DNA from: Lederbergia panacisoli
GTDB taxonomy: Bacteria; Bacillota; Bacilli; Bacillales; Bacillaceae_C
Reading direction: 5' to 3'
DNA: 64,000 bases
NCBI RefSeq assembly: GCF_024626525.1
Contig: NZ_JANJGU010000002.1
Span: forward strand, 372,001-436,000
Position 1 is the first letter of the stretch. Every line of letters starts with the position of its first letter. Of this stretch, positions 56,401 to 64,000 are shown piece after piece. Made by a program: the position numbers and the translations under genes. The notes under the pieces were generated by a model that saw nothing but the letters and a program-made list of their open reading frames with translations, did no database searches and had not been told where the DNA came from.

Positions 56401-56938
56401 TAGTGTATTTACCGATGAGTGATTCCTCGAACTTGTTATAGATTAGTTCAAGATCATGCAACTTATCCGCAAGGGCTCGAGTGGATGCTTTAAAAACAAG
56501 CTCTTCCTTAGATTTTTTAAGATCCTCGGGTAAAATACAATAATGCTTAAATTCAGTAAGCATTCGTTCAATATGCTCGATAAATCCTTTTTTATCAGCA
56601 GCTTTTTTAAACAATTTTAAATCATCTTTATTGTCTTCGATGATTTTTCGAATTAACATATTTAAACCAATACTGGAAATGTGATTTCTACTTGCTCCTC
56701 CCGTTTCTTGGAGGATTTTCCAAGCTAGACGTGTGAAACTAAACACCTGTGTACGAATCATTCCCGATAATCCAGGTGTATTAACTAAACGATACTCCGA
56801 TAAAAACGTCATTTGTTCCGGAACAATATATAGAACAGGGTGACCATCGGGATGGCTCATCAGTTTTTCTTTAATTTCATCCAGGAACAATGCAGTTTTC
56901 CCTGTCCCTGACCGCCCAATGACGAAACGAAGCGACAA
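53423..56938 (-). CDS. addB: ATP-dependent deoxyribonuclease AddB subunit
   Basis: A 1171-residue partner of AddA. The N-terminal Walker A is GRSGTGKTAL, the middle is a degenerate helicase with the Chi-scanning role known from AddB, and the C-terminal nuclease has VIDYKSSSRALDL. Cysteines for the Fe-S cluster are CQFCSYKSVC near the end, plus Cys in LFHGCPFSHF. The TTG at 56938 (MSLRFVIGRSGTGK) has AAAGGGG 9 bases upstream; another TTG 9 bases earlier abuts it. Confidence 0.95.
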   Translation of the reverse strand: MSLRFVIGRSGTGKTALFLDEIKEKLMSHPDGHPVLYIVPEQMTFLSEYRLVNTPGLSGMIRTQVFSFTRLAWKILQETGGASRNHISSIGLNMLIRKIIEDNKDDLKLFKKAADKKGFIEHIERMLTEFKHYCILPEDLKKSKEELVFKASTRALADKLHDLELIYNKFEESLIGKYTNSNDFLHLLADSIKDSNYLKDAEIYIDGFHNFTPQEKRVIEQLMKYCRRISIALVLDRPYKHGVKPDDLNLFRLTGETYSDLYEMALGNGILLEEDVFLAETPRFQDEGLQYLQARFDKRPINSVHYRPAIEIREAANRRAEVESTAREIRRLVMEEGYRFHDIAVLTRNGQEYQEMMETVFYDHEIPFFVDQKRPMLNHPLIELIRSSLDIMKSNWRYEPVFRAIKTDLLFPVGSDMEMLREQMDRLENYVLANGIKGDKWIDKKPWSYKRFFGLEYEVSPQTDAEKKMEEEINESRNLVVVPLLRFSRRLKKAKSGRELCEAVYLALEELDIPTKLAEKSNIAEEKGQLVVSREYDQAWNAVIDLLDQFVEVMGDELISIETFIDILDSGLESAKFSLIPPAIDQVFVADLELSRLSNIKASFVIGLNDGVIPAKQMDEGTLSDEDRSELSGIGLVLAPGAKERLLDEDFVAYRAFTVQEQRLYLSYPLANDEGKGLLPSPYIKRLKELFPEIKEISEVNEPSELLMDEQFAYVSHPNTAIAYLTAQLQLKARGYPIADFWWDVYNFYMEKPKYNQKAKRILSSLFYKNETKTLSEKTSKELYGDEMLASVSRMELFHGCPFSHFTSHGLRLREREIYRLDAPHIGDLFHAALKWISEEVDRNGLAWSRLTKEQCEWLAKKAVEQFAPKLQNQILLSSNRHFYIKRKLEQIIGRASYTLSSHAKVSGFSPVGLELDFGPFKQLPPLAFTLKSGIKMQLQGRIDRVDKAENENGVYLRVIDYKSSSRALDLNEVYHGLALQMLTYLDIIITHSQKLIGAEATPAGVLYFHVHNPMITSEKILTLEDIENEMLKEFKMKGMLLGDPDIIRLMDNSLETGTSNVISASLNKDGSLSAKSQGSSASEEDFKTLRRFVRNLYQESGNRIIQGDVDIDPYKLGDRTPCQFCSYKSVCQFDQSLENNRFRIIPQQNSQDVFARIREEGINLENNHSD

Positions 56939-56947
56939 TTTTCCCAA

Positions 56948-57212
56948 CCCCTTTAAGTAAATACAATTTATAGTTATTATACCATATCGAACATATGATC
57001 CTAAAATAAAAATCTTTAGTTAGTGATTGAATTCATTACCATTACTGAAGCGTGCAACCTTTTTGTAAATTCAGTGTTTAATTTTACTGAAATTGTATAA
57101 TGATGACTATTATTTTTGATATTATTTGCGCATAGCTTATCAATAGGCATACTTCATAAGTAATAATTGTAGTTCTCTGAAAATCTCTATAACTAACGGT
57201 TTGAGGTCTAAA
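56948..57212. other. AT-rich spacer upstream of addB
   Basis: About 265 bases without a gene. It should carry the addB promoter; on the minus strand several AT-rich -10-like boxes are present but none stands out. The tandem array begins at its far end. Confidence 0.4.
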
Positions 57213-57580
57213 CTTCATGCTTGATCGAGACTGAAATCTTGGATATCTTTACTTTCAGTCCCGATTCATGCTCAATCGAGACTGAAATCTCGTAATTCTC
57301 AACTTTCAGTCCCGATTCATGCTCAATCGAGACTGAAATCTTGTGATTCTCAACTTTCAGTCCCGATTCACGCCCTATCGAGACTGAATCTTGTATATCT
57401 TTACTTTCGGTCTCGATTCATGCTCAATCGAGACTGAAATCTCGTAATTCTCAATTTTCAGTCCCGATTCATGCCCTATCGAGACTGAATCTTGTATATC
57501 TTTACTTTCAGTCTCGATTCATGCTCAATCGAGACTGAAATCTCGTAATTCTCAATTTTCAGTCCCGATTCATGCCCAAT
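57213..57580. repeat. Tandem array of seven 50-51 bp palindromic units
   Basis: TCGAGACTGAA begins units at 57225, 57276, 57327, 57378, 57428, 57479 and 57529. Each unit reads TCGAGACTGAAATCT, then about 12 variable bases, then TTTCAGTCCCGATTCATGC. GACTGAAA and TTTCAGTC can pair as a hairpin, and CGATT/AATCG at the unit joints can also pair. Two unit types alternate (ATATCTTTA and AATTCTCAA cores). A related three-unit block is at 24488-24615. Confidence 0.9.
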
Positions 57581-57600
57581 CAGTCTCAATTCATTCTGAC

Positions 57601-58520
57601 TCAGCAATCTTCCTTTCTAACATAATAAACGGCTTTCGCACTTTCCATAGAATAAAAGTTTTTTACCAAGACTCTTTGAATCGCTTTCTTAGAAATAATA
57701 CCATTACACCATTCAAAGATATCATTTGTTGTGATTTTTCTTTTTGGAAATAAAAGGTGGTATTCATCTAGCTTCGTAAAATTGCCGCGGTTTTATTTTG
57801 GATCACTCCACAATTTTTACAGATGAAAGTTAATTTTTTGATTTCCAAATTAAATGAATAGCAACAAGAACACGAAATCCCTTTCCGTAATTCCTCATAA
57901 CTATATTCCGGGATTTTCGTATTACGTGATCCAGTCTTGTGTAGGGAGACTAACTTATATGCTAATTTCTTATGGTGTTCGTATATATTTGAAGGTATTT
58001 TATTCAATTCATTAAAAAACCGATTTAATTGGGATGGAAATATAATTGGGAGATTTCGTGGGGAGTTGTATAAGTGGAAATCGGGATTAATATACACGAG
58101 ATAGGATTTGATAGGACTGTTGTACTCTAAATCACGAAGCAGCATCTGAAAAAGTAATTGTTTTCTTTCCAACTGAGACACCGGGTCTTGTAGTGGGGTT
58201 CCGTTAAAGTAAAGCCATTGATTGTTTTCAATATAATAGTCCCCTTCATGATTTTTGACCTCAAACAACAATATAGAATTTTGGGCAATAATAACAGCAT
58301 CGATTTGGAATTCCGTATTATTTCTTTCTAACAGTAAATCATTGAGGTTAAGCCAATCTTTTGAGGGCCGCTCTACTCTCTCGTCAAAAATCAGCTACCC
58401 TCCATAACCTTTTTCAAGTCTTGCAAGATGACTCGTATCCTCTTTCGACATCACCTTCCTACTATTAATAATCTTATATATTTTCAATTCTTTACTTTCT
58501 TTTCGCGGTTTAATAGTCAT
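57601..58520 (-). pseudogene. NERD-domain protein gene, broken by a nonsense codon and a frameshift
   Basis: Reading from the ATG at 58520, the frame gives a NERD (nuclease-related domain) protein: MTIKPRKESKELKIYK, ARLEKGYGG, then TAG at 58397-58395 where relatives have Glu, then LIFDERVERPSKDWL, NDLLLERNNTEFQIDAV and LLFEVKNHEGDYY without interruption. The 167-codon frame from a TTG at 58271 to TAG at 57768 is the middle part. It keeps a zinc-ribbon-like CSCCYSF...CKNCG tail, but ends at ILRS. One missing base at AGC-TAG restores LDEYHLLFPKRKITTNDIF and continues to TGA at 57601. So the ancestral protein had about 306 residues. One stop and one deletion kill it; a sequencing error in either site is possible but both together are less likely. 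Confidence 0.85.
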
Positions 58521-58600
58521 TTTCCACATCCTCTTAATATAGTTATCATAATTGTATGAAATTTTACCTACCTTAACAAGGTATCTTGCTTAACGTAAAA

Positions 58601-58627
58601 AAGCTACCCAAATATATAAGGCAACTT
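58601..58627 (-). terminator. Terminator after the TVP38-family gene
   Basis: Minus-strand AAGTTGCC and GGGTAGCTT-type arms pair over 8 positions with wobbles, followed by T6. Confidence 0.55.
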
Positions 58628-58628
58628 T

Positions 58629-59237
58629 TCATCCTCGAGTATGAGCTTTATTCTTCATTCTGCTTTCGATATGCTTCCCGGCATACCAAAGAATAAAGAT
58701 TATGATAATGACAATCCCTGTTCGAATCGGCTGTTTAATCAAAGAAACAATGTCATATCCGATAAAACTTAATGTAAAGATCATTACTGCCTTTCCACCA
58801 ATAACAGCAAACATATACTGGTAAATATTGATTTTCGAAAGCCCCGCAACAATATTGACAATAGCTGATGGTGTAAAAGGGAAACATAATAATATAAATA
58901 GAGGACCAAAACCTCGTCTTTCTACCCATGTTGTTAAACTTTGCACTTTCTTATTTCTCTGTAAAAATCGAAAAAAACGAGAGTCTCCATATCTCCGTAC
59001 TAGCAAAAAAACCAATAGTGCTCCTAACGAAGAGCCTAACCATGAAAAAAAGAAACCCCATCCTAGACCAAATGCATTTGCATTAGCCATCACAAAAAGA
59101 AATAAGGGGAGGAATGGAAGAAAAGCTTCTAATAAGGGTAATAATATACCCGGAAGAGGGCCAAACGAGCGGTATTTATCAATTAAATCAACTACGTTTT
59201 CCATTGTAAACCATTCTTTGAATGAATAAAAATCCAT
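58629..59237 (-). CDS. TVP38/TMEM64 (DedA-like) family membrane protein
   Basis: A 202-residue membrane protein with about five or six transmembrane segments. The family core FFFSWLGSSLGALLVFLLVR and the conserved RRGFGPLFILLCFPFTPSAI (Phe-Pro-x-x-Pro region) are present, followed by a basic C-terminus (KHIESRMKNKAH). In B. subtilis YhjE is the TVP38 family member near addAB, so this may be its orthologue. ATG at 59237 has GAGGA 6 bases upstream; ATG at 59243 abuts it. Probable lipid scramblase-like role, inferred from related families. Confidence 0.88.
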   Translation of the reverse strand: MDFYSFKEWFTMENVVDLIDKYRSFGPLPGILLPLLEAFLPFLPLFLFVMANANAFGLGWGFFFSWLGSSLGALLVFLLVRRYGDSRFFRFLQRNKKVQSLTTWVERRGFGPLFILLCFPFTPSAIVNIVAGLSKINIYQYMFAVIGGKAVMIFTLSFIGYDIVSLIKQPIRTGIVIIIIFILWYAGKHIESRMKNKAHTRG

Positions 59238-59374
59238 GAACATTCCTCAATTCACAATATTAAGAATAGAGAGTAAACCTCCTTAAAATCAGGTAAATTA
59301 TATCACATATTTGATGATCCTTTGTTACAGATTACCCAATAATTACTATTGATAATCCTTTCGATTTCGTTAAA

Positions 59375-59412
59375 AAGAAAACAACCCATAGCAACTGGCA
59401 CTACGGATTGTT
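59375..59412 (-). terminator. Terminator after the GH3 gene
   Basis: Arms AACAATCCGTAG and CTATGGGTTGTT on the minus strand pair over 12 positions with two wobbles, with 9-base loop, then T-rich tail. Confidence 0.8.
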
Positions 59413-59418
59413 TTTATA

Positions 59419-61656
59419 CTATCGTTTTACTTTTTCCTTCTTATATTTTTCTGTTCGTTCATCATTGATTACTCCTTGCCAATTGATACCGAAAGCAAAA
59501 TCATACGTATTTCCTTCAGAGTCCGTATGGCATTCCATATCATGTGGAACATCTTCGAATTGTTCTTCAACAGTTTTCATATTGGCAGGCATTTGCATAG
59601 GAAGAAGCCCCGATGGTTCACTATCCCCACTAATGATATCAAGTAGCGCTTGATCCTGTACGCCGAAATTTGCGAGAACCGCGTCAACTTCTTTTTCAAA
59701 CTCTTCAACAACAGCAGGTTTAGAAAGGAGAAGCGAAACAATAACTGGTTTTCCCTTCATTGCTTTTTTTGTCTCCAAAATTAAATCAAGATCCGTTGTA
59801 TTAGGTGGTGTGAATGACTTATTACGGTAATTTCGATCAAGAACCTCCCTAGAATCACCTGCAATACTTTTTTCTCGCGCATATTCTGCTTTATAAGGCT
59901 TGTACTGTAGGCTGATTGGAACATAACCAGTTCCCCCAGCTTCAGCATCTTCCTTGGTAAAGCCAGCACCCTCGGGATTTGCGATTGCAACAATGGCAAA
60001 ATCTGCTTCATCAGGATTATCCGTAACAGTATAATAATTCTTCACGATATCCAAATTAAGCGGATATTCAAGTCTTTCGGGTATAACATGCCCAAACCAG
60101 CTTCTGCCTTCAGCAATATAGCGTTTCGGAATATATACTGTCCTGCCTTTTTGAAGTGGCAACACGTTATTTTGATTTTTTAATAAAACTAAAGATTTTA
60201 ATTGGGCTTCATACCCTGTTTTCATAAATTCTGCGTTACCAACAATCTCTGCGCTCTTTTCTGGCAGTAAATACGGATTTTTAAATAATCCTAGCCTAAA
60301 AATATTTAATAGAAGCCGCACAGCAGACTCTTCGAAACGTTGGCGCATATACTCCCCACCGTGTTCTTTTACACCCATTTGGTATGCTTCAATAATCGGT
60401 CCTGCTTCATTATTTCCACCAAACTGATCAACGCCAGCCATTAATACTTTATAATGCCGTTCTGCAACAGTTAAGTGCTCTACACCCCAAGACTTTCCTG
60501 CAAAAATATCAACGGTTGGCGGTTCATCCGCAGTAATCATCCAATCCGTACAGACAACACCATCATAACCGTATTTTTCACGAAGTAAAGTTTGAATGAT
60601 GTATTTATTATATGAGTTTCCGACATTTTCCTTTGTTTCATGATCTTGTTCATATGAAATTGTGTAATACGGCATAACCGCTGAGGCCATTTTTGTTTTT
60701 CCAGATAATTTGAAGGCACCTTCAGTAAAAGGAATTAAATGTTCATCGAAATTATCCCCTGGATAAACAGCGTATTTTCCAAAGCCCCAATGAGCATCCC
60801 TCCCACCTTCTCCAGATCCCCCGCCTGGCCAATGTTTAACCATCGCATTTACACTATCGTAGCCCCATCCATCCGTAGTTTCATTCTCCTTTTCGGATGT
60901 TTGAAAGCCGTCTACATAAGAACGTGCTAAATCAGTTGTTAGCTTTGGATCCTCCCCGAAAGTTCCATTGAACCGCATCCATCTTGGATCTGTTGCTAGA
61001 TCAATTTGCGGCGATAAGGCGGTTGTAATTCCTAAAGCCCGATATTCCTTGGAAGCAATTTCTCCAAACTCTTTCACTAGATCAGGATTAAAGGTTGCAG
61101 CAAGTCCAAGAGTTTCTGGCCACATCGAGATGGCTCCGCCAGCACCGGCATTAAATTCCGCACTCGCAATCGATGCATGACGTGGGTCCGAACTATTATT
61201 AATTGGAATCCCTAGCCCAATTCCTTCTACAAGCGCTTGAGCATTATTATTCCATTTCGCTGCAACTTCTGGACTCTCTACAGTCGTAATCAATACATGG
61301 CGCAAATCATCGTTAAGTAGGAAATCCTTTTGTTGATCAGATAAATCCGCGGAATTCGCCCCGCTTTCATCAAATGGTTTCCCATCAAAAGTTCCGGGAA
61401 AAAAGCCTTTGGATGCTGGAATGGCTTGATGGCTGCTGTAAAGCATTAATCCCGCAATTTGTTCAATCGTCATTTTGGAGGCAAGGTCTTTTGCTCGCTC
61501 TTTAGGTGTAAGACGCCAATCCTCATATTTATCAAGCTTTCCATCTTTGCTTAAATCTTTAAAATACTTGCCGTCAACCTCTAAAATTTGGACACCCGAT
61601 TCCGATGAATATCCAAGAGTCGGTCCACCTTCATTTTTTACATATTTAATTGCCAT
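59419..61656 (-). CDS. Glycoside hydrolase family 3 protein (beta-glucosidase-like)
   Basis: A 745-residue soluble enzyme without a signal peptide. After a short N-terminal segment with DLSKDGKLDKYEDW, a Ca2+-binding-loop-like sequence, comes the GH3 barrel: MTIEQIAGLML, NNSSDPRHA, KHWPGGGSGEGGRD and the nucleophile aspartate in VVCTDWMIT. The C-terminal sandwich domain has SLVLLKNQNNVLPLQ. The ATG follows GGAG. It is last in an operon with a sugar isomerase and a Gfo/Idh/MocA oxidoreductase, so it probably cleaves an imported plant-type glycoside. The exact substrate is unknown. Confidence 0.9.
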   Translation of the reverse strand: MAIKYVKNEGGPTLGYSSESGVQILEVDGKYFKDLSKDGKLDKYEDWRLTPKERAKDLASKMTIEQIAGLMLYSSHQAIPASKGFFPGTFDGKPFDESGANSADLSDQQKDFLLNDDLRHVLITTVESPEVAAKWNNNAQALVEGIGLGIPINNSSDPRHASIASAEFNAGAGGAISMWPETLGLAATFNPDLVKEFGEIASKEYRALGITTALSPQIDLATDPRWMRFNGTFGEDPKLTTDLARSYVDGFQTSEKENETTDGWGYDSVNAMVKHWPGGGSGEGGRDAHWGFGKYAVYPGDNFDEHLIPFTEGAFKLSGKTKMASAVMPYYTISYEQDHETKENVGNSYNKYIIQTLLREKYGYDGVVCTDWMITADEPPTVDIFAGKSWGVEHLTVAERHYKVLMAGVDQFGGNNEAGPIIEAYQMGVKEHGGEYMRQRFEESAVRLLLNIFRLGLFKNPYLLPEKSAEIVGNAEFMKTGYEAQLKSLVLLKNQNNVLPLQKGRTVYIPKRYIAEGRSWFGHVIPERLEYPLNLDIVKNYYTVTDNPDEADFAIVAIANPEGAGFTKEDAEAGGTGYVPISLQYKPYKAEYAREKSIAGDSREVLDRNYRNKSFTPPNTTDLDLILETKKAMKGKPVIVSLLLSKPAVVEEFEKEVDAVLANFGVQDQALLDIISGDSEPSGLLPMQMPANMKTVEEQFEDVPHDMECHTDSEGNTYDFAFGINWQGVINDERTEKYKKEKVKR

Positions 61657-61671
61657 ATGATATCTCCATTC

Positions 61672-62496
61672 TTATGATTCTATTAAACCTAAGTTAACTA
61701 GATTATCATAGCTTATTTTTAAGCTTTCAAATGGATCTCTATCACTTTCATCTTGTTCAACGATTAACCACTTCGTGCCGATTTCCTCCGCTACGCCAGC
61801 TATTGCTTTAAAATCAAGAATTCCTTCTCCAATTTCAGCAAATGGTTCCTTCACACCTTGGGCAAAAAGTTCTTTCAAATCTAAGATTCCCTCACCAAAC
61901 CCTGTAGAGACTTCCTCTCCTCCAGCTTTCATATCCTTAATATGAAGCAGAGGGGCACGGTTTTTTAATTTACGAAGATATTGAACAGGATCTTCCCCGC
62001 CCCTTCTAATCCAATACGTATCAAGCTCGGTTTGAACAAGCTCTGGATCTGTTTCACGAAGCAAAATATCTAATACATATTCTCCATCTACTTTAAAGAA
62101 TTCCCAATGGTGATTATGATATAGGAAAGTAATTCCACGCTTACGGAACTGATCGCCGACTTTATTCATTTTCTCTGCTTTTTCCAAGACATCTTCCCTT
62201 GATTTAAAAATCATCGATATTGTGACAAATTTTTCTCCATTGATTTCTTCAAGATAATCTGCAATTTTATCCACTTCAAAATCCAATGTATCAAAACCTG
62301 CGTGCGTACCAACTACCTTAAGTCCTAATCCATCTAAAAGTGATTTTTGTTCTGCAATTGTCATACCTTCCGGCGGCGGTCCAAGTTCAATCCCTTTATA
62401 GCCAATTTCAGCCACCTTTTTAATAGAACCTACATAATCTACACTCATTGCCTCACGAATTGTGTAAGGCTGAACACCTATAAGAAACTTTTTCAT
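61672..62496 (-). CDS. Sugar phosphate isomerase/epimerase family protein (AP-endonuclease-2 fold)
   Basis: A 274-residue TIM-barrel protein of the xylose-isomerase-like/IolE family. Landmarks: GYKGIELGPPPEG near the N-terminus, VVGTHAGF, LYHNHHWEF, ELDTYWIRRGGEDP and LLHIKDMKAGGEE, which carries metal-binding His and acidic residues. ATG after GAGAGGAT. It lies between the GH3 and oxidoreductase genes with 15 and 23-base gaps, so it acts in the same sugar pathway. The reaction is not defined. Confidence 0.9.
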   Translation of the reverse strand: MKKFLIGVQPYTIREAMSVDYVGSIKKVAEIGYKGIELGPPPEGMTIAEQKSLLDGLGLKVVGTHAGFDTLDFEVDKIADYLEEINGEKFVTISMIFKSREDVLEKAEKMNKVGDQFRKRGITFLYHNHHWEFFKVDGEYVLDILLRETDPELVQTELDTYWIRRGGEDPVQYLRKLKNRAPLLHIKDMKAGGEEVSTGFGEGILDLKELFAQGVKEPFAEIGEGILDFKAIAGVAEEIGTKWLIVEQDESDRDPFESLKISYDNLVNLGLIES

Positions 62497-62519
62497 ACAT
62501 TTATCATCCTCTCAAAATA

Positions 62520-63650
62520 TTAATCTAATACATTATCTTTAAGACCAGTTGGCAATGCCGCTGGACGGTCTACCATTGATTGAACAGAAATGTGTTTTTC
62601 GCTCTCTGATGCTTCAAAAATACTTAGTGAAATATCTAATATATGTCTTGCCAACTCTCCACTTGCTCGATGTTTTCTGCCTGATTGAATGGCGTAGGCC
62701 ATATCAGCAACGCCAATTCCCCTGCTATCTTCATTAAAACCGTGTGTAAGCGGAATCGACTTATTCTCAAAATTTGAATATTGAATGGTTACATCACCAA
62801 TAAAGCCGGGAATTGGGCCAAAAAAGTTTGGATCAGGAACAGTCAAATTACCTTTCGTTCCGAAAATTTCCATTCTTGGGCGATAACCAAAGCTTTCTTT
62901 TGCAGCTTGCACATTGGCAACTGCCCCACTATGAAAATCCAAAGTAGCCGCAACATTAGTAGGAGCTTCCACCGGGAATGTTTCTCCAAAACGCGGAGAT
63001 TTTTCATTTGTAATGGTAACCTCTTCATGAAGTTTTTGTGCAGATCCGGTTACTCTTTTTACAGGTCCCAACATTGCGACTAAAGCTGTCAAATAGTATG
63101 GTCCCATATCCATGATTGGATCCCCGCCGAGCTTTAGGAAATTTTGAAAATTCGGATGCATGCCATCAGCCGCACTTCCCATAATGATAGAAGCATTCGC
63201 TGCATATGGTTGCCCAATTTCTCCATCTTCAATTAGCTTAATACAAGTCTGAACGCTAGCGCCTAGGAAAGTGTCGGGAGCACAGCCTACAAGTAAACCT
63301 TTTGATTCTGCTAGATTCAGAACTTCATCTGCGTCATCACGATTAAGAGCAAACGGCTTTTCCGTATATACATGCTTGCCGGCATGCAGCGCTTTCATAT
63401 TGAGCATTGCATGAACTGCTGGAGCTGTTAAATTAATCACAATTTCAATTTCTGGATTAGCAAGCAACTCTTCAACAGAGCATGAAACAGGAACGTTAAA
63501 CTCCTCCGCTCGTTTTGCTGCAAGCTCTGGAACTAAATCCGCAACTGCAACAACTTCTAAAATATTGTTGAAAACTTGTGTGCAATTTTTGAGGTAAATT
63601 GCACTGATCATGCCGCAGCCAATGACACCGACTTTTACTTTTTTCATCTC
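62520..63650 (-). CDS. Gfo/Idh/MocA family oxidoreductase
   Basis: A 376-residue NAD(P)-dependent oxidoreductase. Rossmann motif GVIGCGMISA is near the N-terminus; TEKPFALN holds the lysine conserved in Gfo/Idh/MocA enzymes; MDMGPYYLTALVAMLGPV is the second-domain signature. The ATG at 63650 has GGGGG upstream; an earlier in-frame ATG lacks it. First gene of a three-gene operon with a sugar isomerase and a GH3 glycosidase. Oxidation of a glycoside or sugar at C3 or C1 is a plausible role (inference). Confidence 0.9.
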   Translation of the reverse strand, partial: EMKKVKVGVIGCGMISAIYLKNCTQVFNNILEVVAVADLVPELAAKRAEEFNVPVSCSVEELLANPEIEIVINLTAPAVHAMLNMKALHAGKHVYTEKPFALNRDDADEVLNLAESKGLLVGCAPDTFLGASVQTCIKLIEDGEIGQPYAANASIIMGSAADGMHPNFQNFLKLGGDPIMDMGPYYLTALVAMLGPVKRVTGSAQKLHEEVTITNEKSPRFGETFPVEAPTNVAATLDFHSGAVANVQAAKESFGYRPRMEIFGTKGNLTVPDPNFFGPIPGFIGDVTIQYSNFENKSIPLTHGFNEDSRGIGVADMAYAIQSGRKHRASGELARHILDISLSIFEASESEKHISVQSMVDRPAALPTGLKDNVLD

Positions 63651-63730
63651 TATAACCCCCAACAAAATAATAATAAAAATCCTCATATTATATTAATTTT
63701 CTACAAAACGATAAACTCCTTTAAATTTCG

Positions 63731-63771
63731 TAAAAAAACAGATAGAAAATTTTTAAATTTTCTATCTGTTT
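63731..63771 (-). terminator. Strong terminator upstream of the sugar operon
   Basis: Perfect 17-base arms AAACAGATAGAAAATTT (63736-63752) and its complement (63755-63771) with a 2-base loop; T7 follows on the minus strand. It ends the S9 peptidase transcript. Confidence 0.88.
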
Positions 63772-63825
63772 CAATTTACAGCTGGCATCACTGGCCGTCG
63801 TCATTGAATTACTAGCCGTCTCATA

Positions 63826-64000
63826 TTATAGATATTTCACAAACCAATCTCTAATATATTCCAACCTATTAATTCTTAATGTCGGTTTTCCGCTCCTTGA
63901 AAGCTCATGATTGGATTCAGGGAAGCGAACAAATTTCGTCTCTTTTTTACGATGTTTTAAAGCGATGAACAATTGCTCAGCCTGTTCAATCGGACAGCGA
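63826..64000 (-). CDS. S9 family peptidase / acylaminoacyl-peptidase, C-terminal fragment
   Basis: The gene continues beyond the window's right edge. The last 57 codons give RCPIEQAEQLFIALKHRKKE, FVRFPESNHELSRSGKP and a final IRDWFVKYL. NHELSRSGKP with the catalytic histidine is the hallmark of prolyl-oligopeptidase-type (S9C, YuxL-like) acyl peptidases. The stop is TAA at 63828-63826. It is followed by a strong terminator. Confidence 0.85.
   Translation of the reverse strand, partial: RCPIEQAEQLFIALKHRKKETKFVRFPESNHELSRSGKPTLRINRLEYIRDWFVKYL

Noticed and set aside
57213-57580. CRISPR array
   Set aside because: The repeats are adjoining 50-51 bp units with no unique spacers of constant length, and no cas genes are nearby.

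Overview
The window is chromosomal DNA of a low-GC, endospore-forming Bacillaceae. Gene order and protein similarity follow Bacillus subtilis closely, and Shine-Dalgarno sites are strong (AGGAGG type) with many TTG/GTG starts. Sporulation genes (spoVIF, spoVAC-D-E, cotO, cotY/Z, gerPABCDEF) leave little doubt about spore formation. I see no prophage, insertion sequence, rRNA, tRNA or CRISPR array.

Layout. 1-7.8 kb: a truncated lipoprotein gene, the yjcH-yjcG-yjcF group, an MBL hydrolase, then a block of spore genes including a four-gene lipoprotein-spoVAC-spoVAD-spoVAE cluster. 7.8-19.3 kb: cotO, fabI, cation/proton antiporter yjbQ, Mg2+ channel mgtE, prpE, pseudouridine synthase, NAD kinase, small alarmone synthetase, CYTH protein, lytic transglycosylase and the Spx adaptor spxH. 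19.3-24.1 kb: pepF, coiA, mecA, spxA (proteolysis, competence, disulfide stress). 24.7-33 kb: a secreted GHL-type protein, trpS, yjbA, yjaZ, the fabH-fabF operon and yjzD. This whole stretch is the B. subtilis yjzD-yjcH region read in reverse, with the app/opp transporters, med-comZ and most of yjbI missing. 33-40 kb: clpB, then a yitW-yitV-yitT-yitS-yitK-like block. 40-47.5 kb: an SDR dehydrogenase, a GH13 protein that has lost its catalytic residues, a GGDEF/EAL protein, yisL, yisK and a DUF418 protein. 47.6-57 kb: gerPA-F and addA/addB. 57.2-59.2 kb: a tandem repeat array, a broken NERD-domain gene and a TVP38-family membrane protein. 59.4-64 kb: a GH3 glycosidase / sugar isomerase / Gfo-Idh-MocA operon and the end of an S9 peptidase gene.

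The genes work together in several modules. FabI and FabH/FabF are both preceded by a promoter overlapped by a FapR-type operator, so fatty-acid elongation is probably co-regulated by malonyl-CoA. SpxA, SpxH and MecA form the regulated-proteolysis network around ClpXP/ClpCP. SpoVA and GerP proteins move dipicolinate and germinants during spore formation and germination.

The most interesting observations are: (1) the GH13 protein in which all three catalytic carboxylates are replaced; (2) a tandem array of seven 50-51 bp palindromic units, with a diverged three-unit relative 33 kb away; (3) a family of about 200-bp dispersed intergenic elements in full and partial copies; (4) a NERD gene killed by one nonsense codon and one single-base deletion; (5) a possible vestige of the yjbI globin gene coupled to spxH; (6) terminator-like hairpins directly upstream of clpB and of an SDR gene. 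I did not find an obviously new multigene system. Most genes are ordinary Bacillus core genes.
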